The position numbers and the translations under genes are program-made. The notes beneath the pieces were generated by a model. It was not told the origin of the DNA, did not search any database, and saw nothing but the letters and a program-made list of their open reading frames with translations. From Pseudomonadota bacterium (GTDB lineage: Bacteria; Pseudomonadota; Alphaproteobacteria; Azospirillales; Azospirillaceae), in NCBI GenBank assembly GCA_023411035.1, contig JAEYPE010000192.1:1-6078 (forward strand): 6,078 bases of DNA, read 5' to 3'. This document shows, piece by piece, positions 1 through 4,953 of this stretch; positions within the stretch are counted from its first letter, which is position 1, and each line of letters opens with the position of its first letter.

Positions 1-573
1 GTACATGGTGGGGATGCCGCCGCCGCCGGCGCAGATCACGATGGTTCCATGCTCCAGCAGCCAGCGGATCGGCCTGATCTCGAAGATGCGCCTGGGCGCC
101 GGCGACGGCACGACGCGCCGCCACGACGCGCCGTCCGGCTTGAAGACCCAGCCCTTTTCGGCCGCGATGCGCTCGGCCTCCGCGGCGGCGTAGACCGGAC
201 CCACGAACTTGGTGGGATCCTTGAACGCCGGATCGTCGCCATCGACCTCCACCATGGTCAGCAGCGTGGCGAAGGGAACCTCGAAGGGCAGCAGGTTGCC
301 CATCTCCTGCTCGATCATGTAGCCGATCATGCCCTCGGTCTCGGCGCCGAGGACGTCCAGGGGATAGGCCTCGTCCGGCTTGTAGGCCGCGCCCTGGAGC
401 GCCAGGAGGCCGACCTGCGGCCCGTTGCCGTGGCTGACCACCAGCTGGTGCTCCCCGGCGACGGGAGCGAGCGCCTCGGCGGCTCGGCGGACGTTGGCGC
501 GCTGCGCCTCGGCGGTCATCGGCTCGCCGCGTTTCAGCAGGGCGTTCCCGCCCAGGGCTACGACGATGCGCAT
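1..573 (-). CDS. arcC: Carbamate kinase, N-terminal 191 residues (gene runs off the left edge)
   Basis: This enzyme transfers the phosphate of carbamoyl phosphate to ADP, giving ATP, CO2 and ammonia. It is the energy-yielding last step of the arginine deiminase pathway and acts in the cytoplasm. The reading frame opens at the ATG complementary to 571-573 and is open to the window edge, so about 190 of the roughly 310 residues usual for the family are present. Visible amino acid kinase motifs are the N-terminal VALGGNALL loop (residues 5-13), SHGNGPQVG (47-55), DPTKFVGPVY (119-128) and the glycine-rich CAGGGGIP (181-188). The start lies 4 bp after the arcB stop, and a GGGGGAA Shine-Dalgarno-like stretch overlaps the last arcB codons (581-587), which suggests translational coupling. 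The lack of a stop is only the window edge, and I see no sign of damage. The identification is firm from motifs and operon context. Confidence 0.96.
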   Translation of the reverse strand, partial: MRIVVALGGNALLKRGEPMTAEAQRANVRRAAEALAPVAGEHQLVVSHGNGPQVGLLALQGAAYKPDEAYPLDVLGAETEGMIGYMIEQEMGNLLPFEVPFATLLTMVEVDGDDPAFKDPTKFVGPVYAAAEAERIAAEKGWVFKPDGASWRRVVPSPAPRRIFEIRPIRWLLEHGTIVICAGGGGIPTMY

Positions 574-577
574 GGCG

Positions 578-1582
578 TCATTCCCCCAGCGTGGCGACCA
601 GCAGCGCCTTGATGGTGTGCATGCGGTTCTCCGCCTGCTCGAACGCGACGTTCGCCGGCGATTCGAAGACGTCGTTGGTGACCTCCAGCCCGTTGGGCAT
701 GCCGTAGTCCTGGGCGATCTGCCGGCCGAGCGTCGTCTCGGCATCGTGGAACGCCGGCAGGCAATGCATGAACTTGACCTGCGGGTTGCCGCTCGCCGCC
801 ATCAGCGCCGGATTGACCTGATAGGGCTTGAGCAGGTCGATCCGCTCCTTCCACACCTCCTTGGGCTCGCCCATGGAGACCCAGACGTCCGTGTGGATGA
901 AGTCCACCCCGTTCACCGCCTCGTCGGTGTTGTCGGTGATCATCAGCCGTGCACCGGACTCGCGGGCGAGCTTCTGGGCGATTTCCGTGTACTCGTCCGA
1001 CGGCCACAGGCTCCGCGGCCCGCAGATCCGCACGTCCATGCCCATCAGGCAGCCGACGATCAGCAGCGAATGCCCCATGTTCGATCGGGTGTCGCCGACA
1101 TAGACGTACTTGATGGCGGGGATCGGCTTGTCCGCGTGCTCGCGCATCGTCATGACGTCGGCGAGCATCTGCGTCGGATGGTACTCGTCGGTGAGGCCGT
1201 TGTAGACCGGCACGCCCGCGTACTTGGCCAGTTGTTCCACGCCCTGCTGCGCCGCGCCGCGGTATTCGATGGCGTCGTACATCCGGCCGAGGACGCGGGC
1301 CGTGTCTTTGAAGGACTCCTTATGGCCGATCTGCGAGCCGGCGGGATCGAGGTAGGTGACGTTGGCGCCCTGGTCGTAGCAGGCCACCTCGAAGGCGCAG
1401 CGGGTCCGCGTCGAGGTCTTCTCGAAGATCAGGCAGATCTCCTTGCCGCGCAGGTGCTGCTGCTCGGTCTTGGCGTACTTCGCGCGCTTGAGGTCGCGTG
1501 CCAGATCGAGCAGGTAGCGGAATTCCTGCGGCGTGTAGTCCTGAACGGTCAGCAGCGAGCGGTTGCGCAGGTTGAAGCTCAT
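578..1582 (-). CDS. arcB: Ornithine carbamoyltransferase, catabolic type
   Basis: In the ADI pathway this cytoplasmic enzyme runs phosphorolysis of citrulline to ornithine and carbamoyl phosphate. The 334-residue product matches the usual family length. Seen in sequence: the carbamoyl phosphate loop STRTR (residues 57-61), HPTQ (135-138), the ornithine-binding DVWVSMGE segment (232-239) and the HCLPAFHD loop with the catalytic Cys (273-280). Glu106 in the MYDAIEYRG segment appears to correspond to the Glu known in P. aeruginosa ArcB to support cooperative, catabolic behaviour; that alignment is from memory. The catabolic assignment rests mainly on its place between arcA and arcC. The start is fixed by a strong AAGGGAGGA ribosome binding site 5 bases upstream. 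An anabolic argF elsewhere in the genome cannot be judged here. Confidence 0.97.
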   Translation of the reverse strand: MSFNLRNRSLLTVQDYTPQEFRYLLDLARDLKRAKYAKTEQQHLRGKEICLIFEKTSTRTRCAFEVACYDQGANVTYLDPAGSQIGHKESFKDTARVLGRMYDAIEYRGAAQQGVEQLAKYAGVPVYNGLTDEYHPTQMLADVMTMREHADKPIPAIKYVYVGDTRSNMGHSLLIVGCLMGMDVRICGPRSLWPSDEYTEIAQKLARESGARLMITDNTDEAVNGVDFIHTDVWVSMGEPKEVWKERIDLLKPYQVNPALMAASGNPQVKFMHCLPAFHDAETTLGRQIAQDYGMPNGLEVTNDVFESPANVAFEQAENRMHTIKALLVATLGE

Positions 1583-1587
1583 CGGGT

Positions 1588-1596
1588 TCCTCCCTT
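1588..1596 (-). promoter_or_regulatory. Ribosome binding site of arcB
   Basis: On the minus strand this reads AAGGGAGGA, a near-consensus Shine-Dalgarno sequence 5 bases before the arcB ATG. It lies in the 33-bp gap after the arcA stop and supports the chosen arcB start. It looks like the best matching ribosome binding site in the operon. Confidence 0.85.
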
Positions 1597-1615
1597 GTTC
1601 GCAGCGCGCGTGTCG

Positions 1616-2845
1616 TCAGTAGGCCGGCTCTCGCCAGATCGGGCAGGTCATGCAGTGGCCGCCGCCCCGGCCGCGGCCGAGTTCGGCGCCGCGGACGGTG
1701 ATGACCTCGATGCCGGCCTTGCGCAGCAGCGTGTTGGTGTAAGTGTTGCGGTCGTAGGCCACCACCACGCCGGGTTCGAGCGCCACGACGTTGTTGCCGT
1801 CGTCCCACTGCTCGCGCTCCGCCTCGTAGGCGTTGCCGCCGGTGCCGACGACGCGGAGCTTGGGGATTCCCAGCGCCTCGGCGGCGACCTCAAGCAGCGG
1901 CTTCGTCTCGGGCCGCACCTCGAAGCGGCCCTCGTCGTCGATGGGATAGGCGCTGTAGCAGCGGATCTGGTCCACGACCTCGCGGAAGACCGTCACCAGG
2001 TCGCGGTCGCAGAAGCTGAACACCGTGTCCAGGTGCATCGCCGCGCGGCTCTTCGGCATCAGGCAGCCGATAACCCGCGACGCCGCCTTGTTGCGGAACA
2101 GCTCGCGGGTGACCTGCCCGACCGCCTGACGGTTGGTGCGCTCCCCCATGCCGATGAGGACGACGCCCTTGCCGACCGCCATCACGTCGCCGCCCTCCAG
2201 CGAGGCGCCGGTGAAGTCCTCGTCGGAATCGCCCCACCAGATGGTGAAGCCGCCGTCCCGGAAGCGGGGATGGAACTTGTAGACGGCGCGCTGCAGCAGC
2301 GTTTCAGGCTTGCGGGCGGGCCAATACATCGGGTTGCAGGTCACGCCGTTGTAGATCCAGCAGGACGGGTCCCGCTGGAACAGCGTGTTGGGAATCGGTG
2401 GCAGCACGAAATCGGTGCCGCCGAACGCCTCGTTCAGCAACACGCTCACGGTGTTGTCCGGCAGGTCCGATATGGCGATGCCGCCGATGAGATGGACGGC
2501 GAGCCGCATGGACGGCATCTCGTCCAGCCAGGGGCGCATGACCTCCACGGCGGCGACCCCGACGGTGTTGGCGGTGACGCGGCGGTCGAGCACGAATTTC
2601 CGCGCTTGCGGATCGTCGAGCGTCGTTGCCAGCAGGTCGTGCAGGTCCAGCACCTCGACCCCTCGCTCCTCCATCTTCAGCACGAGGTCGTGGTGGTCCT
2701 TCTGCGCCTCGTGCACCCAGATGACGTCGTCGAACAGAAGGTCGTGGCAGTTGCCGGGAGTGAGGCGCTGGTGCGCCAGAGACGGCCGGCAAACCAGGAC
2801 GGTCCGCAGCTTGCCGACTTCCGAATGCACGCCGACTTCAGACAT
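1616..2845 (-). CDS. arcA: Arginine deiminase
   Basis: This enzyme hydrolyses arginine to citrulline and ammonia, the first cytoplasmic step of the pathway. The product is 409 residues, close to the P. aeruginosa enzyme. The guanidino-group-modifying core is complete: FQRDP with Asp159, LEGGD with Glu217, the HLD triad segment with His271 and Asp273, and the C-terminal GRGGGHCMTCP with nucleophile Cys398. Relative to the P. aeruginosa catalytic residues (Asp166, Glu224, His278, Asp280, Cys406) the offset is a constant 7, then 8, so no indel disturbs the active site. The same frame stays open far upstream, through antisense of arcD. The start at 2845 is chosen because the protein begins with the typical N-terminus (MSEVGVHSEVGKLR) and follows an AGGGAGA ribosome binding site by 6 bases. 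It lies 86 bp after arcD and is probably cotranscribed with it. Confidence 0.98.
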   Translation of the reverse strand: MSEVGVHSEVGKLRTVLVCRPSLAHQRLTPGNCHDLLFDDVIWVHEAQKDHHDLVLKMEERGVEVLDLHDLLATTLDDPQARKFVLDRRVTANTVGVAAVEVMRPWLDEMPSMRLAVHLIGGIAISDLPDNTVSVLLNEAFGGTDFVLPPIPNTLFQRDPSCWIYNGVTCNPMYWPARKPETLLQRAVYKFHPRFRDGGFTIWWGDSDEDFTGASLEGGDVMAVGKGVVLIGMGERTNRQAVGQVTRELFRNKAASRVIGCLMPKSRAAMHLDTVFSFCDRDLVTVFREVVDQIRCYSAYPIDDEGRFEVRPETKPLLEVAAEALGIPKLRVVGTGGNAYEAEREQWDDGNNVVALEPGVVVAYDRNTYTNTLLRKAGIEVITVRGAELGRGRGGGHCMTCPIWREPAY

Positions 2846-2851
2846 GATGCA

Positions 2852-2858
2852 TCTCCCT
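2852..2858 (-). promoter_or_regulatory. Ribosome binding site of arcA
   Basis: On the minus strand this reads AGGGAGA, 6 bases before the ATG at 2845. It decides the arcA start, because the reading frame itself stays open for more than 370 further codons upstream. Confidence 0.8.
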
Positions 2859-2866
2859 GCTTCGAT

Positions 2867-2891
2867 GGCCCGGGGATTCCGCGCGCGGGCC
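2867..2891 (-). other. Possible RNA hairpin between arcD and arcA
   Basis: Perfect 6-base inverted arms, GGCCCG and CGGGCC, flank a 13-base loop in the 86-bp gap between the arcD stop and the arcA ribosome binding site. No T-run follows on the transcribed strand, so it is not a typical intrinsic terminator. It could stabilise the arcABC part of the message after processing. RNA processing of arcDABC is known in P. aeruginosa, but applying that here is inference. Short GC-rich dyads also arise by chance in DNA of this composition. Confidence 0.35.
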
Positions 2892-2931
2892 TTGTTGTCT
2901 CGTGCCGTCGACCGGGCCGTCCCATGAGCCG

Positions 2932-4422
2932 TCACAGAGGGCTGATCGTGCCGGTCCACATGAGCCATGCGGCGAGGACGGCGAGGACGGCGATGAGCGC
3001 CGCGATGACCATCTCCACGCCGGTGAAGGCGCGCTCCCCGCATTCGCGCCGGGCCCGGACATAGACCAGGATTCCCGGTGCGAAGAGGATCGCGCACATC
3101 AGCAGGTACTGAAGGCCGGCCGCGTAGACGAGCCACAGGCCGTAAGCCGTCGCCAAGGCGCCGATCAGGATGCCCTTCGTCCGCGGTTCGGCGCCGTAGC
3201 CGTCGCCGGTCAGGGCCAGTTTCAACGCGTAGGCGCCGGACAGGACGTAGGGGGGAAGAATGGCGACCGAGGCGATGAAGTAGAAGAACTGGTACGCACT
3301 TCGCGAAAAGAAGCTGAGCGCGAGGAAGAGCTGGATCAGAAGATTGGTCGCCCACAACGCGTTCACCGGCGACCCGTTGGCATTCTCCGCGGCGAACCAT
3401 TTCGGGAAGGTCCCGTCGCGGCCGCAGGTGTAGGGAATCTCCGCGCACAGCAGCGTCCAGGACAGGAAGGCGCCGCCGACGGAGATCATCAGGCCGATGT
3501 TGATCAGGGCGGCGCCCCACGGTCCGACGAGGGGCTCGAACACGCCCGCCATGGAGGGCACCTTGAGGTCGGCGAGTTCGGGTTGCCGCAGGATGCCCGT
3601 GGCCAGAAGCGACACCAGAACATAGATTCCCAACGCACCGACGAACCCGATCACGGTGGCTCGCCCGACGTCGGAGCGGCGGGCCGCGCGGGCGGAATAG
3701 ACGCTGGCGCCTTCGATGCCGATGAACACCCACAGCGTCACCAGCATGGTGCTTTTCACCTGATCGACGACCGTGCCGAGGCCGCCCGTGCCGGACCCGG
3801 CGCCGGTTCCCCAGAAATCCACGGTGAACCGGTCCCAATGGAAGCCGACGATGGCCACCAGGATGAACAGGAACAGCGGCACCAGCTTGGCGATCGAGGT
3901 GACGACGTTCACGAAGGCCGCCTGCTTGATGCCGCTGAGCACGAGCGCGTGGATCAGCCACAGGCACAGCGACGCGCCGACGATGGAGGGCAGGTTGTTG
4001 CCGTCACCGAAGATGGGGAAGAAGTGGGACAGCGCCGAGAAGATGGCCACCGCGTAGGCCACGTTTCCAAGGAAGGCGCTCAGCCAATAGCCCCAGGCGC
4101 TGTTGAAGCCGACGAACGGGCCGAAGCCGGCCTTGGCGTAGGCATAAGGGCCTGCGTTCAAACTCGGCTTGCGTACGGCCAGGCTTTGGTACACGAAGGC
4201 CAGCATCAGCATGCCGATGCCGGTGATCAGCCAGCCGATCAGGATGGCGCCGGGCGACGCGCCCTTGGACATGTCCGACGGAAGATTGAAAACCCCGCCG
4301 CCAATCATCGAGCCGACGACGAGCGCAACGAGTGGGAGCAAGGTCAGCTTGTCTGATTTCTGCGTCGGCGCGACGTCGGCTTTTTTCACCGACACCAGAT
4401 CGTTCACGTCAGCCGTTGTCAT
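2932..4422 (-). CDS. arcD: Arginine/ornithine antiporter (APC superfamily)
   Basis: This inner-membrane exchanger takes up arginine in return for ornithine made by ArcB, so the pathway needs no energy for substrate uptake. From the ATG at 4422 the product is 496 residues. After a short hydrophilic N-terminus of about 27 residues, 12 to 13 hydrophobic segments can be picked out (roughly 28-48, 56-79, 104-133, 145-163, 166-194, 222-244, 254-277, 303-327, 354-372, 378-403, 414-454 as a pair, 468-490). The first helix carries the glycine-rich GSMIGGG motif (37-43) typical of APC transporters. GIEGAS (235-240) and GRDGTFPKWFA (334-344) are typical of the basic amino acid antiporter branch. The frame stays open to an ATG at 4587, but 4422 is preferred: GGGGGA lies 5 bases upstream and the extension would read through the repeat array. 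It is probably the first gene of arcDABC. Another basic amino acid antiporter specificity is possible, but the context makes arginine/ornithine very likely. Confidence 0.95.
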   Translation of the reverse strand: MTTADVNDLVSVKKADVAPTQKSDKLTLLPLVALVVGSMIGGGVFNLPSDMSKGASPGAILIGWLITGIGMLMLAFVYQSLAVRKPSLNAGPYAYAKAGFGPFVGFNSAWGYWLSAFLGNVAYAVAIFSALSHFFPIFGDGNNLPSIVGASLCLWLIHALVLSGIKQAAFVNVVTSIAKLVPLFLFILVAIVGFHWDRFTVDFWGTGAGSGTGGLGTVVDQVKSTMLVTLWVFIGIEGASVYSARAARRSDVGRATVIGFVGALGIYVLVSLLATGILRQPELADLKVPSMAGVFEPLVGPWGAALINIGLMISVGGAFLSWTLLCAEIPYTCGRDGTFPKWFAAENANGSPVNALWATNLLIQLFLALSFFSRSAYQFFYFIASVAILPPYVLSGAYALKLALTGDGYGAEPRTKGILIGALATAYGLWLVYAAGLQYLLMCAILFAPGILVYVRARRECGERAFTGVEMVIAALIAVLAVLAAWLMWTGTISPL

Positions 4423-4427
4423 CGCCG

Positions 4428-4433
4428 TCCCCC
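4428..4433 (-). promoter_or_regulatory. Ribosome binding site of arcD
   Basis: On the minus strand this reads GGGGGA, 5 bases before the ATG at 4422. It supports the internal start over the upstream ATG at 4587, which would add 55 arginine- and proline-rich residues not expected at the N-terminus of an APC transporter. Confidence 0.65.
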
Positions 4434-4511
4434 GCTGTTCCCATCCCCCTGCCGTTAGGACGCCCTTCCATGAGGCGGGGCATCTTCCTCTCCGGCGCCT
4501 GCTAGTCACGT

Positions 4512-4565
4512 CCGTTGGATGGCCGTTGGATGGCCGTTGGGTGGCCATTGGATGACGTTGAATGG
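4512..4565. repeat. Array of 11-bp direct repeats upstream of arcD
   Basis: The unit CCGTTGGATGG occurs twice exactly (4512-4522 and 4523-4533). A third copy has one change (4534-4544), a fourth has two changes (4545-4555), and a shortened fifth copy reads CGTTGAATGG (4556-4565). The array lies 90 to 143 bases upstream of the arcD ATG. The period is close to one DNA helical turn, so a protein bound to each unit would sit on one face of the helix. Its role is unknown. It may be a regulator binding array, or simply a small tandem duplication that is decaying from right to left. Confidence 0.85.
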
Positions 4566-4684
4566 CAGTCAGGAGCGGAAGCCCCAAACTTGAGCGTTTG
4601 GCGAGCCGTTACATAAGTTCGATACGGTTTCTACGTCGTCCCCGCATCGCCTGTGGCGTTGTCCAAGGCATTGGCAAGACGGAA

Positions 4685-4698
4685 AAGATTGCGATCTT
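4685..4698. promoter_or_regulatory. 14-bp perfect dyad, possible operator
   Basis: AAGAT and ATCTT flank the four bases TGCG. The GAT-N4-ATC core has the spacing of an FNR/ANR-type site, which would suit an anaerobically induced arc operon, but the outer TT and AA bases of that consensus are replaced by AA and TT. It is also about 270 bp from the arcD start. I would treat it as an unassigned dyad rather than an FNR box. Confidence 0.25.
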
Positions 4699-4800
4699 CC
4701 CCATGGGATGCAGATATTGCGGTATCCGAGTCGCCATTCCTGTAACGCTGAGTGGAAAGTCAGTTCGCGAGCTTCTTTTGTTCGCAGTTGCGGAATGAAG

Positions 4801-4860
4801 AACATTTATGTGTTTTATTTAAAATAGTGCGATTTTTTCTTTCCATTTGTTCGCCGCTTC
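4801..4860. other. AT-rich tract upstream of the transposase
   Basis: Only 18 of these 60 bases are G or C, against 41 of 60 in a sample from arcA (1681-1740). The tract includes T-rich and A-rich runs and -10-like sequence on both strands, but no -35 partner at good spacing. It may hold a promoter for the transposase or mark DNA brought in with the insertion sequence. Confidence 0.5.
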
Positions 4861-4879
4861 ATAACATTTCAGTCTCACT

Positions 4880-4894
4880 GGCATGGTACATGCC
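4880..4894. repeat. 15-bp perfect palindrome in the transposase leader
   Basis: GGCATG and CATGCC flank a 3-base centre, 59 bases before the transposase ATG. It could be an operator, a subterminal transposase binding site, or one of two hairpins that limit transposase translation. It is separated from the next dyad by only three bases. Confidence 0.6.
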
Positions 4895-4897
4895 GAT

Positions 4898-4917
4898 CTC
4901 ATTTTGATGGAAATGAG
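4898..4917. repeat. 20-bp hairpin in the transposase leader
   Basis: The perfect 7-base arms CTCATTT and AAATGAG enclose the 6-base loop TGATGG. It follows the palindrome at 4880-4894 almost directly. Both lie between the AT-rich tract and the transposase start, where they would form consecutive stem-loops in a leader RNA. Paired leader hairpins that block translation of read-through transcripts are known for some insertion sequences; that role here is inference. Confidence 0.6.
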
Positions 4918-4953
4918 CTTTGCTGCGGATTCGGGATGTGATTCAAGCTCCGG

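Larger units (their letters stand above)
4423..4953. other. Divergent intergenic region between arcD and the transposase
   Basis: These 531 bp hold no gene I can support. Two open frames of 78 codons (4562-4798 on plus and 4569-4805 on minus) overlap each other, lack a good ribosome binding site and resemble nothing I know. The region should contain the arcDABC promoter, but no clear -35/-10 pair, sigma-54 element or TTGAT-N4-ATCAA FNR/ANR box was found by eye. It does contain an 11-bp direct repeat array (4512-4565), dyads at 4685-4698, 4880-4894 and 4898-4917, and an AT-rich tract beginning near 4797. The left end of the insertion sequence must lie in its right part, but I cannot place it exactly. 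Confidence 0.7.

Noticed and set aside
425..3064. An 879-codon open frame on the plus strand across arcC, arcB and arcA
   Set aside because: It is antisense to three genes with clear catalytic motifs. Its product is a low-complexity mix rich in Arg, Ala, His and Val, as expected from the complement of GC-rich codons.
2846..3967. Upstream extension of the arcA frame by 374 codons
   Set aside because: The extension overlaps arcD out of frame on the same strand and has no homologous character. The ATG at 2845 has a good ribosome binding site and the expected N-terminus.
2902..4356. A 484-codon open frame on the plus strand opposite arcD
   Set aside because: It is antisense to a transporter with well-formed membrane helices. 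The product is a Gly-, Asp- and Glu-rich shadow with no recognisable domain.
4423..4587. N-terminal extension of arcD to the ATG at 4587
   Set aside because: It would add 55 Arg- and Pro-rich residues partly encoded by the 11-bp repeat array. The 4422 start has GGGGGA at proper spacing and gives the usual protein length.
4597..4660. A GTTCGATAC segment resembling a tRNA T-arm
   Set aside because: No acceptor, D-arm or anticodon stem can be formed around it.
4562..4805. Two overlapping 78-codon frames on opposite strands in the intergenic region
   Set aside because: Neither has a convincing ribosome binding site, and I recognise no domain. They overlap almost fully, so at most one could be real and nothing favours either.
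4819..4839. Possible intrinsic terminator with a T-run at 4832-4837
   Set aside because: The only stem before it is five A/T pairs around AGTGCG, too weak to act as a terminator hairpin, and no gene ends nearby on the plus strand.
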